Part shown: positions 1 to 9,109 of the stretch, one piece after another | Numbering within the stretch: position 1 is the first letter of the stretch | Layout: each line of letters opens with the position of its first letter | From: Trichormus sp. M33_DOE_039 | GTDB taxonomy: Bacteria; Cyanobacteriota; Cyanobacteriia; Cyanobacteriales; Nostocaceae | Assembly (NCBI GenBank): GCA_015296085.1 | Contig: DVDT01000100.1 | Location: forward strand, 26,306-90,305 | Reading direction: 5' to 3' | DNA length: 64,000 nt | Position numbers and translations under genes: made by a program | Notes under the pieces: model-generated | What the model was told of the DNA's origin: nothing | Database searches by the model: none | The model's input: the letters and a program-made list of their open reading frames with translations, nothing else

Positions 1-1
1 A

Positions 2-520
2 ACTCGTCAGTCGATGTCTGTGAAAGAATGGCGAGAAAAAAGCGATCGCATCTGTACACTATTACAAGCTTCTACTCTCTTCACCCAAGCTAAAACCATA
101 CTTGCCTATTTCAGCTTTCGCCAAGAACCTGACCTCAGTCCCCTATTTTTGAATCATCAATATCGTTGGGGATTTCCTCGCTGCATCGGTCAATCCCTAC
201 ATTGGCATAGTTGGCAACCAGGGGAATCGTTACAAATAAATTCCTATGGCATTCAAGAACCCCATGCCCACGCCCCTAGAATAGACCCTCATGAGGTGGA
301 TTTGATCCTTGTTCCCAGCGTTGCTTGTGACCAACGTGGATATCGTCTAGGTTACGGTGGGGGTTATTATGATCGCTTGCTGAGTTCTTCAGAGTGGACA
401 AATAAGCCAACGGTAGGTATGATTTTTGACTCTGCTTATTTACCACAACTACCTACTCAAGCTTGGGATAAACCTTTGCAAGCAGTTTTTACAGAAATTA
501 GGTTGGTAGAAATTGGATGA
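2..520 (+). CDS. 5-formyltetrahydrofolate cyclo-ligase, 5' end cut by window
   Basis: Likely converts 5-formyl-THF to 5,10-methenyl-THF with ATP in the cytoplasm, returning stored folate to one-carbon metabolism. The family signature GYGGGYYDR lies at residues 113-121 counted from the ATG at 14, and the preceding stretch (VDLILVPSVACDQRGYRLG) is the usual context. From that ATG the protein has 168 residues, short for a family of about 180-200. The frame stays open to the window edge (T-R-Q-S before the Met), so the true start is probably upstream of base 1 and this is the C-terminal major part. It stops one base before the stop of the convergent Uma2 gene. Identification is by motif; the 5' end is unknown. 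Confidence 0.88.
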   Translation, partial: TRQSMSVKEWREKSDRICTLLQASTLFTQAKTILAYFSFRQEPDLSPLFLNHQYRWGFPRCIGQSLHWHSWQPGESLQINSYGIQEPHAHAPRIDPHEVDLILVPSVACDQRGYRLGYGGGYYDRLLSSSEWTNKPTVGMIFDSAYLPQLPTQAWDKPLQAVFTEIRLVEIG

Positions 521-1141
521 TTACGTAGGTAGATATCCAGCTTGAAAAATCTGTTCGGCGGTTAGATTTAACTCCGGGAAAGTGGGCGAAATTATGCGAT
601 TACTGCTTCTAAATTGAGTAACTTGATATTCACCATCGATTAATTGATAAATAGATATAGTAGGCTGTTTAGGGTTGCCAGTGAACTTTTTAGCCCCTAG
701 ACCGAGATAATCTACAACCCAGTATTCAGGAGTTCCAATACTCTCATACTTACCCTGTTTTGTGTAATAGTCATCATCCCAGTTGGTACTAACTACCTCA
801 ACTACCAAGGGAATTGATGCTGCATAGGATACAGTTGATTCTTTTTTCCATAACGGCTCATTCACTAAATTAGGACGATTTAAGATCAGTACATCTGGGG
901 AGTAGGCAGATGCTGAATTAGTTGGTTTAATAAGCGCAGTTTTGGGGATTGTGTAAGGTAAATTTAATCTGTCTAACTCTACTGTTAGTTTTCTTGCTAT
1001 AAAACCAACAACATCTTCATGATCTCCTTCTGGTTGCGTCATTTCAATAATCACGCCATCATGTAATTCGTATCTTCCACCTTCAGGCCGCCACGCTGCA
1101 AACTCATCAAATGTTACTAGTTTACATACGGCTGGAGTCAT
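521..1141 (-). CDS. Uma2-family (DUF820) putative restriction-fold protein
   Basis: A 206-residue protein of the cyanobacteria-rich Uma2/DUF820 family, which has a PD-(D/E)XK nuclease-like fold but no firmly known job. The N-terminal pattern FDEFAAWRPEGGRYELHDG, the SPDV motif (81-84, with the presumed metal-binding Asp83), the strand PLVVEVVSTNW (111-121, Glu115) and PEYWVVD are all typical. It is a close paralogue of the protein at 15621-16238; long stretches such as NEPLWKKESTV and GNPKQPTI are the same in both. It stands alone, convergent with the folate gene. The start ATG is the first Met of the conserved N-terminus. Members occur in dozens per genome in Nostoc, so presence here is not by itself evidence for transfer. 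Confidence 0.9.
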   Translation of the reverse strand: MTPAVCKLVTFDEFAAWRPEGGRYELHDGVIIEMTQPEGDHEDVVGFIARKLTVELDRLNLPYTIPKTALIKPTNSASAYSPDVLILNRPNLVNEPLWKKESTVSYAASIPLVVEVVSTNWDDDYYTKQGKYESIGTPEYWVVDYLGLGAKKFTGNPKQPTISIYQLIDGEYQVTQFRSSNRIISPTFPELNLTAEQIFQAGYLPT

Positions 1142-1405
1142 AAATTGTTACCTTGGCTTGTATGTTGCCTTATTTACAAAACATAATTTGTTTTTCCATC
1201 AAAGTCTTGCATATATCCTAACTTGATGCTCGACTATTCGAGTTTGAGCATAGATTTTCCGAATCAGATCGGATCACTATATGTTAGAGCTAAATCTGTG
1301 TTTGGTATCAAACAAGGGTGTTTGTGATAGCATCCTTACGGGGTAAAAATTTTAGGGCTTTCAACAAATTTCCAAGTCAAATATTCTACCCGGAGTACCA
1401 CTTAT

Positions 1406-2416
1406 ATGAGTAATCCCAGCTTATCTACCACTGAGCAAGAAGTGATAGTGGATGAGGTGCTAGCAGCTAGCCTGCAAGCTCAACAAAAAGCAGGCCCCGA
1501 TTTGCGTCAAATCCACACGAAAAGTCATGGACTCCTTTGGGGAGAATTTATAGTTGAACCCAATCTTCCTGAACATTTGAAAATAGGTTTGTTTAAAACA
1601 CCTGAAACTTATCCGGCGTGGATTCGTTTTTCTAGCGGTGGTGCGCCGGAAACACGAGGCAAACTTCGTTCTGATAGACAACCTGATGTGCGGGGTATCG
1701 CTGTCAAGGTGATGAATGTAGATGGTGAGAAAGTGTTAGATGATGAAGAAAAAACGCAAGATTTTACACTCAACAGTCACCCTACTTTCTTAACTAAAGA
1801 TATTCGTGATTATGCTGATCTTCCTAAAGTCGCTACTGGGCAACTTTCTTCAGAACGACTGACAGAAATGGCTTATACCTCTGCTATTTTGCAAAAAATC
1901 GCAGAAAAGAGAGTAGGCAATCCTCTTTTAATTCAATATTGGAGTATGGCCCCTTTCCGATTCGGTGAGAGAATTGTCAAATTCAGCGTCAAGTCACAAC
2001 AACCTGAACAACCACCAGCAACTTTGCCAGAATCAGATAATTACCTCAGAGAGGCAATAGTTCAATATTTGACAGGAGACCAAAAAGAGGCGTATTTTGA
2101 TTTCTTGATTCAGTTTTATGTAGATGAAGAAAAAACGCCAGTAGAAAATCTGAGTCAGGAGTGGGAAGAAAGTGACTCACCTTTGATCAAAGTGGCAACT
2201 ATTCGCATTCCCAGTCAGACATTTGATTTTGAAGAACGTAAACGTTTAGATGAGGGAATGTTTTTCACTCCTTGGCATACCATACCAGAGCATGAGCCTG
2301 TGGGTAGTGTGAATCTTTCTCGCAAAAAGTTATATAGTGAACTGGCAAAAGCTAGGCGAGAACAAATCTCTAAACGCTTGCGAGAACCACAACCTTATAC
2401 AGTAGTGGCTGAATAG
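1406..2416 (+). CDS. Small catalase-related haem protein
   Basis: A 336-residue member of the catalase superfamily, much shorter than true catalases (about 480 or more) and closer in size to the minicatalase/allene-oxide-synthase-like group. Visible landmarks are the distal histidine H37 in QIHTKSHGLLWGEF, the RFSSGG and DVRGIAVKV strands, a distal-Asn region LNSHPTFLTKD, and a C-terminal RKKLY where Arg306 and Tyr310 fit the R-x-x-x-Y proximal haem ligand. Such proteins act on peroxides or fatty-acid hydroperoxides; which one applies here cannot be told. There is no adjacent lipoxygenase gene. A hairpin follows the stop, suggesting a one-gene transcript. Haem binding is well supported; the substrate is inference. 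Confidence 0.85.
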   Translation: MSNPSLSTTEQEVIVDEVLAASLQAQQKAGPDLRQIHTKSHGLLWGEFIVEPNLPEHLKIGLFKTPETYPAWIRFSSGGAPETRGKLRSDRQPDVRGIAVKVMNVDGEKVLDDEEKTQDFTLNSHPTFLTKDIRDYADLPKVATGQLSSERLTEMAYTSAILQKIAEKRVGNPLLIQYWSMAPFRFGERIVKFSVKSQQPEQPPATLPESDNYLREAIVQYLTGDQKEAYFDFLIQFYVDEEKTPVENLSQEWEESDSPLIKVATIRIPSQTFDFEERKRLDEGMFFTPWHTIPEHEPVGSVNLSRKKLYSELAKARREQISKRLREPQPYTVVAE

Positions 2417-2417
2417 G

Positions 2418-2475
2418 GCAGAAGGCAAAAGGCAAAAGTAAAAAACTCTTTTCTTTTTACTTTTACCTTTTTGTC
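2418..2475. terminator. Hairpin after the catalase-related gene
   Basis: An A-rich arm (GGCAAAAGTAAAAA) is followed within about 10 bases by its approximate complement (TTTTTACTTTTACC) and then TTTTTG. It lies directly after the stop at 2416 and before the permease start, so it probably ends the catalase transcript. The repeated AAAAGGC units resemble Nostoc intergenic heptad repeats. Confidence 0.5.
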
Positions 2476-2514
2476 CCCAGTCCCCGGAAATTTTTGAATT
2501 GGGAGCGAAGCGAC

Positions 2515-3354
2515 GTGACTTGGAAAACTCAAAATTCGCGTTGGCAAATAGTGGTGATGTATGGATTATTAGGTGCGATCGCAATTCTCACGCTTTTCCC
2601 GTTATTGTGGCTCATCAGCACATCTTTAAAATCACCCACAGAAAATATTTTGCAGTCGCCACCGCAATTATTACCTAGTCAACCTACCATAGGAAACTTC
2701 TTTAAGGTCTGGCAATCTTTACCGTTTGGACAGTACCTTTATAACAGTACATTGGTGGCGGTGCTGACTGTAGGTTTAAATCTACTGTTCTGCTCCTTAG
2801 CTGCTTACCCTTTAGCACGGCTATCATTTCCGGGGAGGAATGGCATATTTATTGCGATCGTCTCTACGATTATGATTCCTTTCCAGATTGTGATGATACC
2901 CTTGTATATTTTGACTGTGCAGTTAGGGTTGAGAAATAGTTATTTGGGGATGATTTTCCCTAGCTTGGCTTCGGCTTTTGGTATTTTTCTCCTGAGACAA
3001 GCTTTTATGGGTGTTCCCAAAGAAATAGAAGAAGCGGCGCGGATGGATGGTAGTTCAGAATTGGGCTTATGGTGGCATATTATGCTACCAGCAGTTAGAC
3101 CTGCACTAGTAACTTTAGCTATTTTTGTATTTATTGGTTCGTGGAGTGACTTTCTTTGGCCTTTGATTGTTATTCAAGATGAAAATTTGTACACTCTGCC
3201 TCTGGGAGTAGCCAAGCTAGCAGGAACATTTTCTTTAGACTGGCGGTTAGTGGCTGCTGGTTCAGTGATTGCGATCGCACCTGTTTTATTACTGTTCCTA
3301 CTTTTACAGCGTTATATTGTATCCACTGATACTAGTAGCGGTGTAAAGGGATAG
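2515..3354 (+). CDS. Sugar-type ABC transporter permease (MalG/LacG-like)
   Basis: Inner-membrane permease of a carbohydrate ABC importer. It has about six hydrophobic segments; the first (MYGLLGAIAILTLFPLLWL) is followed by the TSLKSP motif typical of MalG-type subunits. The EAA loop that docks the ATPase reads EEAARMDGSSELGLWWHIMLP. The GTG at 2515 is preferred because GGGAG lies 8-12 bases before it; an in-frame TTG exists at 2494. Length is about 279 residues, normal for the family. No binding protein, second permease or ATPase gene adjoins it: the next gene is on the other strand and unrelated. It is therefore an orphan subunit here, presumably working with partners encoded elsewhere. 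Confidence 0.88.
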   Translation: MTWKTQNSRWQIVVMYGLLGAIAILTLFPLLWLISTSLKSPTENILQSPPQLLPSQPTIGNFFKVWQSLPFGQYLYNSTLVAVLTVGLNLLFCSLAAYPLARLSFPGRNGIFIAIVSTIMIPFQIVMIPLYILTVQLGLRNSYLGMIFPSLASAFGIFLLRQAFMGVPKEIEEAARMDGSSELGLWWHIMLPAVRPALVTLAIFVFIGSWSDFLWPLIVIQDENLYTLPLGVAKLAGTFSLDWRLVAAGSVIAIAPVLLLFLLLQRYIVSTDTSSGVKG

Positions 3355-3423
3355 GGAATTGGACATGGGGCATTGTGGTAGAAATGTCTACCTTGTCCCA
3401 TAAACTCCTCCACCCCTGCATCC

Positions 3424-6400
3424 CTACACTCTTAAACTAAAATTAATAGTGTACGGTTCATCCAAAGACTGCTGAGTGCTGGATTTAACCGCATCTAAAT
3501 AGCGAAGGAAAATTTGCAGTTGGGAGAAATTGGGGCGATAGGCCAGATTTCCTTGTTTTTCAAACAGTGGTTTAGCGGCGATTGCCTGATAATCATAATT
3601 AGTCTGAGAATTGTGGGTAAGCCAGCTAGATTCAGGCATTAAAGGAATCAACCCTGGCGGAATTTCCCCTTCTAAGAACGCCAAAAGCCTTTTCTGACAG
3701 GTACTAGTATTGATACCACGAGTCTCAAATAATTGCAGAACTTCTCCAAACATCAAAGTCCGGTTGGGTAGTAGTCGCAACAATTCTGTAAATAAGAAAT
3801 AATCTGTATACTGATGGCGAGATTCTTCTAAAACATGGGGATGTAGTGGCAACACAGCCAAACCATAGGCAACACGGCTACAGTTAGGAATGCCATTTTC
3901 ACCCAGATAGGTATCTTGAATCAGTTTGGCATTGGGGAGTTTTTGCCGTAACCAACGGTTGACAACAGCTAAAGTGGCCACACCACCAGTCAAAATTGCT
4001 TGATTAATAGCTTCAGTGGGAATACCACGCGCTACTAATAACTTATTCAGTTCCCGGTTGAGGCGGCGGACAAAGGGTACAAATACCTGCGTTTCTAAAT
4101 CTCGACGCTGTAAAGTCCACTTTTGATCGGCTAATTCAAAGCTAAAAGATTCTTGGCGTTGCAAAATTAGCTTCAAAGCTAGAGCTGTATCTAATACAGC
4201 TTGACCTAGTAAGGAACTTTCCAGACGTTGCTGTAACAGAATCCGCGCCTGAATATCAGGTTCTCCTACGCGGGGTAACTCTAAATCATCTAAATCCAAA
4301 CTTTGCCACTGTACTGTGTCTAAATTGGGAAAGGCTGATTGCCATTGTGAGGGGTTACTAGTAGTTTTTTGGCTATCTTCTGGGTTTTCCCAACGTGATT
4401 GACGGTATTTGGATGGTAATAATAATTGACAGATAATATCTTGTTCTAGACCTTTGCTTGCATAGGCAAAACCGTGAAGCATAAAATCATTGTGGGTAAG
4501 TTGCTCTACCCTATCTGGTACATCAACTAATCCCATTTCTGTGGCAGTTGCACCAATATTAATCACCAGGGTATGACCTGCGATCGCAGAATCATTGTTT
4601 TGTGCTGGAGTTAAACCTTGGTTCGTACTAAATTTTACTGTTTCACCATTAGCACCATTGAGGACACTCAGCAGGCTAGCGATCGCTTCCTCTACGAAAA
4701 ATACCTGTTGGGGATGTTGGACTAATCTACTCGTCAGTAAAGCTTCCCGCACATTAAAGCGATATTGTTCAGACCACGTAGATGGACAGTTACAAATTAC
4801 CCCAGCAATTTGAGCAATAATATTGTGGAAGGTACTATCATCTAAACCTACAGCTGTGGCAATTAACCCTTGAGTGGTACTATCGCGGTCAGCTTTCAAT
4901 GTCAAAAGTAACTTAGAGAGCGATCGCACTACCCAAATCAACGGCCCTGCCGAAAATTCATTGAATTGCAGTACAGGTTGCCATTTTTGTTGCTCATTTT
5001 TATAAGGAATTGCTACCTGTAAATAGGGTTTCAACTGCGCAGAATACAAATGATTTTTCAGATGAGACGCTTTATTTTCACTCTCATCACTCTGTTTAGG
5101 AGGTGCAGAAGTGTTAGGCAGATAAACCTCTGCGGGTAAACGGAAGGATTGCTGGAAGGTATTAGTTCCCGGTTGCTGTTCTGCTGACCAGCAAATCGGA
5201 TAAACAAAGCCGGTGGAGCGATTTAATAAGGTGGCAGAAATCCCCGTTGTTCCCAAATCAATGCCTAAATACCAAACTGAGTCTACTTGATCAGGCGCAC
5301 TTTCTATATTGTCGATGGGAGTATCGGGAGTAATTACAGAACTCTCGTAAGCTGTGGTTGTAACTTCCTTTTTTTTTTCAGTTGGGCTAAAGTCTAAGGC
5401 GGTTTCTGTTTGTGGTGAAGAGATGGGTTTAGCTGGGGAAACCTCAGTGGGAGAGAAGTCCACAGTCAGTGTATGGTCTACTATTTCTTGCTCTAATTTT
5501 TGACGGTCACTTACCCAAAACTCTGCACTTTCTAAGCCAATTACTGGCGACTGGGGACTGGATTCATCTAGTTTTGCTAAATCTTGGTGTAATTTCAGCC
5601 ATTGCTCTTCATTTAGAGAAATTTCTGGGAGATTGGCTAAAGAATTGACTTCTGGAGAAAGTAAGTTTTCCTGGGGTGAAGCTGGAATAAATTGTTCTGG
5701 TGAATTTTGTGGTTCTTTATGAGTTAGTGGCGATGACTTCTGCTCAACCGTTTCTGCTGTTGCGGCTGCAATATTCTCTAAATCAGGTGTGACGGCTAAC
5801 TGTTCTGCAACTAAAAGTTCTGGTGTCGGCAGAATAAGAGGATTAATGGGGGTTGCTTCTAGTTGCTGCACCTCAGCCAATTCTGTAATATCTATATCGG
5901 CAAATAAATCTGCCAAAGATTTAATTGTATCTTCATGGCTTGGCTGGATTTCTGGCACATTTAACTCATCAGCAAAACTGTGAGTTTGAGTTAAATCTTC
6001 CCAGGGTAACGAGTCTACATCTGGTAGTGATGGATCTGGTATTGCTTGGGATTCCGCCTGATCAAAAAAATCTGTATCTGATTGATCAAACCAAGCATCT
6101 GGCATCATTGCTGCCGTATCGACCTCTGCCAGTACATTTTGTGGTGCGACAGGTACGCTATCAACTGCGTCTCCTTCTGATAAATCCGCTATCACTGACT
6201 CGGAAGTTAACTCTAGAATGGCAGTGAAATTCTCCATGCCAAACAAGCTGGCATAGATCAGATCAACTTCATCATTCGTTGATTCTGTACCATCTGGGGA
6301 CAAGATATTTGGCGTAGTTAAATTCTCGGTAGATATAGACTCATCAATACCCAATTGCAAGAGCATTTCATCTAATTCGTTCGTGATTAATGTCTCAAAT

Positions 6401-7458
6401 TCTGCCGATTCTGGTTCGTCTAAGTCTTTCTCTAAGGAGCGATCGCTGACTAATAATTCTTGAGATACAGGCTGTGATTCTCCTGGTATTAATGTGTCAG
6501 TAGGGACAGTATGATTCAGCTGCGATGAGTTAGCAGTAGGTGAAATAGTAGATGCTAGTGAATTAGTAAAGGTTTGATTTTCTAACTTAGGATTAGATGT
6601 GGGGAAATTAGATAAATTTTGTTGTATATGTTGTGTCAAATTATTCAATAGGTTTGCCAGCAATTGTTCGCCTTGCAAACCCGTGCTGTGCATTCTAGTC
6701 AGTGCCTGCGATAAAGATTCATGATAAGTATTAATATTGCGCTGTAAAGCATCGAAGACAACATTTACAGTGCCATCTAAAGACAGCAAGCGTTGATCCA
6801 ATTCCTGCGCTAGCTGTGTTAACCGCTCTGTTTGTTCTGAAGAATCCCAGAAAGTTTGATTCTGAGTCGGTTTCATCTCTAGATTATTCTGATAATTATT
6901 GGCATCACTAGAATGGTTTACCTCCGACTCAGCTATTTTGGGCATCAATGCTGGCGCCAGGCGATTCATTAAAACTTGTAAAAATTCAGTAATAATTTGC
7001 TCTTGATTTGCCAGTTGTTGACTTAAAGAGTAATTATGTAGTCGCTTCTGCTCCAACTGTCGAATTTCTTGCACCAAAATCGATCGCTCTTGTAAAAGGG
7101 CTGCAATTTCTCCTTGTAATGGCTGTATACAGGCAGACAATTCATTTTGGAGTTGTCCGACTAGGGAATGAGTGTATTCTTGATAATTTGGAGTCGGTGG
7201 TGTAGGTGGATTGTGACCTTGGTCGATAAACTTCTCCAACAAAGCCGATCTATGGGAACTGCCACTAGAAGAGTTTTGTTCAGCGTATTCTACTTGAGAC
7301 TCTTGTAGCTGAATTAGAAAATTGCGAGTTCTTTCTAAAACGTCCTTCGGCTCTTCCGCCTGACTAGACAAAAGCTTAGGTAGACGTTTACCACTGCTGT
7401 TGAGCAAGTTGTCAATATCTGCAATTAGTTTTTGAAGTTCATCGTTGCGGGAAGTCAC
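3424..7458 (-). CDS. Very long Hsp70-like ATPase with N-terminal coiled coil
   Basis: A 1344-residue protein. Residues 1-~180 are Gln/Glu-rich helical sequence (for example ERSILVQEIRQLEQKRL), probably coiled coil. Residues ~200-720 are acidic, Ser/Thr/Pro-rich and look disordered. From about residue 729 an actin-like ATPase begins with the phosphate-1 motif YLGIDLGTTGISATLLN. A phosphate-2-like strand (VINIGATATEMGLVD) and an adenosine motif (AILTGGVATLAVVNRWL) follow. The C-terminal ~150 residues do not resemble the DnaK substrate-binding domain. So this is an Hsp70/actin-fold ATPase, not a DnaK orthologue. It is a monocistronic gene on the minus strand. A regulatory or structural role is possible; none is known to me. 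Confidence 0.82.
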   Translation of the reverse strand: MTSRNDELQKLIADIDNLLNSSGKRLPKLLSSQAEEPKDVLERTRNFLIQLQESQVEYAEQNSSSGSSHRSALLEKFIDQGHNPPTPPTPNYQEYTHSLVGQLQNELSACIQPLQGEIAALLQERSILVQEIRQLEQKRLHNYSLSQQLANQEQIITEFLQVLMNRLAPALMPKIAESEVNHSSDANNYQNNLEMKPTQNQTFWDSSEQTERLTQLAQELDQRLLSLDGTVNVVFDALQRNINTYHESLSQALTRMHSTGLQGEQLLANLLNNLTQHIQQNLSNFPTSNPKLENQTFTNSLASTISPTANSSQLNHTVPTDTLIPGESQPVSQELLVSDRSLEKDLDEPESAEFETLITNELDEMLLQLGIDESISTENLTTPNILSPDGTESTNDEVDLIYASLFGMENFTAILELTSESVIADLSEGDAVDSVPVAPQNVLAEVDTAAMMPDAWFDQSDTDFFDQAESQAIPDPSLPDVDSLPWEDLTQTHSFADELNVPEIQPSHEDTIKSLADLFADIDITELAEVQQLEATPINPLILPTPELLVAEQLAVTPDLENIAAATAETVEQKSSPLTHKEPQNSPEQFIPASPQENLLSPEVNSLANLPEISLNEEQWLKLHQDLAKLDESSPQSPVIGLESAEFWVSDRQKLEQEIVDHTLTVDFSPTEVSPAKPISSPQTETALDFSPTEKKKEVTTTAYESSVITPDTPIDNIESAPDQVDSVWYLGIDLGTTGISATLLNRSTGFVYPICWSAEQQPGTNTFQQSFRLPAEVYLPNTSAPPKQSDESENKASHLKNHLYSAQLKPYLQVAIPYKNEQQKWQPVLQFNEFSAGPLIWVVRSLSKLLLTLKADRDSTTQGLIATAVGLDDSTFHNIIAQIAGVICNCPSTWSEQYRFNVREALLTSRLVQHPQQVFFVEEAIASLLSVLNGANGETVKFSTNQGLTPAQNNDSAIAGHTLVINIGATATEMGLVDVPDRVEQLTHNDFMLHGFAYASKGLEQDIICQLLLPSKYRQSRWENPEDSQKTTSNPSQWQSAFPNLDTVQWQSLDLDDLELPRVGEPDIQARILLQQRLESSLLGQAVLDTALALKLILQRQESFSFELADQKWTLQRRDLETQVFVPFVRRLNRELNKLLVARGIPTEAINQAILTGGVATLAVVNRWLRQKLPNAKLIQDTYLGENGIPNCSRVAYGLAVLPLHPHVLEESRHQYTDYFLFTELLRLLPNRTLMFGEVLQLFETRGINTSTCQKRLLAFLEGEIPPGLIPLMPESSWLTHNSQTNYDYQAIAAKPLFEKQGNLAYRPNFSQLQIFLRYLDAVKSSTQQSLDEPYTINFSLRV

Positions 7459-8296
7459 TTTAAATTACCTTAGCTAAAATTTTTAGGTTAACTGGCTGTG
7501 AAAATTAATTTACAATCACTATTTTGGATAAATAACTGAAAATTGTAGCTTTGTGTCAAATTACCGCAGGCGATCGCCATTTGGCAATGATGTTTGAGCT
7601 AGCAGCAGTCCCACAACACAAAAACATTCTGAGATTGCTAGTACAGGACTTACGCCAAGAGACTTTCTGTTTTGGGAAGGTGTCAGGTTTAAGGGGTTTG
7701 AAAACCTACACACGTCAGTTTGCTCAAGTCGGGAAACCCTTTCGGCAGTTGCTTTAAGTCGGCAAAGCTGCTTTAAAGCAACTGCCGACGCTACGGCGAC
7801 GCTAACACCACACAACTAGCTCCCCTATACCCTTGCTCCCAATCCTTGATTTTTCGTTACTCATGCGTAAATCTGATCAATATAAGGTAGTTGAGCAGGC
7901 GATATTACAGTCTTGAGGACTTCATAGTATAAAAACACAAAAAAATCCAAATCGCCAAGCCAATGTGGTAGTACAAAAACATACTTAACCTGATAACTGG
8001 GAATGACAACGTAAAAATTTTGTCTTATCTACCCATACCAGCAATTTGCATAGCCGATGAATCAATGAATTACAAGGTAGCATTAGCAAGCCTCAATGCC
8101 TTTTGGCTACCAATAGCAAAAAATTCTAAATTAGCAAAAATTAACAAACTTGAGTATCATTAGTTGTGTAAAAACACTATGAATTCTCTGGTTTTGCCAC
8201 ATACTGAGTTCTCTTTTAAAATGAAGTGTACAGCGATCGCCTAGGCTAGATATAGCGTTTTTGTTTACCTTTTATAGCCGATTCAATAATGTCGTA
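7459..8296. other. Intergenic region, about 840 bp, with Nostoc-type palindromic repeat
   Basis: No supported gene. The first half (about 7640-7830) holds degenerate GGGTTTCCCG-type repeat sequence and a strong palindrome at 7743-7787. The second half is AT-rich and presumably contains the promoter of the Crp/Fnr gene that starts at 8297. Short open frames on both strands here have repeat-derived, low-complexity translations and no family resemblance. Confidence 0.6.
7743..7787. repeat. Perfect 15-bp inverted repeat (palindromic intergenic element)
   Basis: CGGCAGTTGCTTTAA at 7743-7757 is the exact reverse complement of TTAAAGCAACTGCCG at 7773-7787, with a 15-base loop. Its flanks are also repeat-like. 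It is not followed by a T-run, so it is more likely a dispersed palindromic element than a simple terminator. Confidence 0.8.
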
Positions 8297-8971
8297 ATGG
8301 AAGACAATCCCTGGATAAACTCAGCTCCCTTTTTTCAAGGTTTACCAGAAACCTCTGTAGAAATAGCTCTCAACCATCTTGTGACACGCACCCACCCAGC
8401 CAATCAAGTAATACTACTAGAAAATGACTGGGGTGGTTCTGTATATTTTATATTTGAGGGTTGGGTAAAAATTCGTACTTATAATCTGGAAGGGAAAGAA
8501 GTCACACTAAATATCATTGGTAAAGGGGAATTGTTCGGTGAAATGGCGGCATTAGATGAAGTACCCCGCTCTACAGATGTCATTACTCTCACACCTACAG
8601 TCATTGGCAGTATGCCAGCCCAGGATTTTGTCAAGTTACTCCATGCAGAACCCTTAGCGGGAATACGTTTATCACAATTAATGGCTCGACGTTTACGACA
8701 AGTAAATCGCCGTCTGCGGTTGCGAGAATCTGATAGTCAGTCACGAGTAGCAGATACATTATTATTTTTGGCAGACGGACAAGGCAAACAAGGTCAAACC
8801 GGAACAGAAATTCCCAATTTACCCCATAGAGAACTAAGTAGCTTGAGTGGACTAGCGCGAGAGACAGTCACCAGAGTATTGACAAGATTAGAAAAGAAAG
8901 GCTTGATTAAGCGAGATCAAGACAATATTTGTATTCCTGATTTGTCAGCCTTAGAGAAAAGAATCGTTTGA
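8297..8971 (+). CDS. Crp/Fnr-family transcription regulator
   Basis: A 224-residue DNA-binding regulator. The N-terminal cyclic-nucleotide-type beta barrel includes GGSVYFIFEGWVKI and GKGELFGEMAALDEVPRS, where the GE-LFGEMA and PRS stretch matches phosphate-binding-cassette residues of effector-binding family members. The C-terminal winged helix ends with LSSLSGLARETVTRVLTRLEKKGLI, the recognition-helix region. It is not NtcA, whose sequence differs. The ATG at 8297 gives the usual length; an earlier in-frame TTG at 8261 would only add 12 unlikely residues. Whether it binds cAMP or another ligand is unknown. It is probably monocistronic, with DUF2232 139 bp downstream. Confidence 0.9.
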   Translation: MEDNPWINSAPFFQGLPETSVEIALNHLVTRTHPANQVILLENDWGGSVYFIFEGWVKIRTYNLEGKEVTLNIIGKGELFGEMAALDEVPRSTDVITLTPTVIGSMPAQDFVKLLHAEPLAGIRLSQLMARRLRQVNRRLRLRESDSQSRVADTLLFLADGQGKQGQTGTEIPNLPHRELSSLSGLARETVTRVLTRLEKKGLIKRDQDNICIPDLSALEKRIV

Positions 8972-9109
8972 CAAAGAGAATAGGTTACAGGTTACAGAAG
9001 ATAAACTTAAGCTGTATCTCATACTCCTGGCAATTTGCTGAAATCTTGATGTGAAACAGGTCTGTCCCCTGTCCTCTTTGACTATTTAGTGATTAACAAG
9101 TTTTTCCCA

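Noticed and set aside
7551..7815. Overlapping small frames on both strands
   Set aside because: They fall in palindromic repeat sequence and their translations are repeat-derived.
7971..7984. NtcA-type site GTA-N8-TAC before the Crp/Fnr gene
   Set aside because: The match GTACAAAAACATAC exists, but no -10 hexamer lies at the expected distance and such a short pattern occurs by chance about once in 4 kb.
8297..8971. ntcA
   Set aside because: It is a Crp/Fnr-family protein, but its sequence does not match NtcA; NtcA's characteristic N-terminus and recognition helix are absent.
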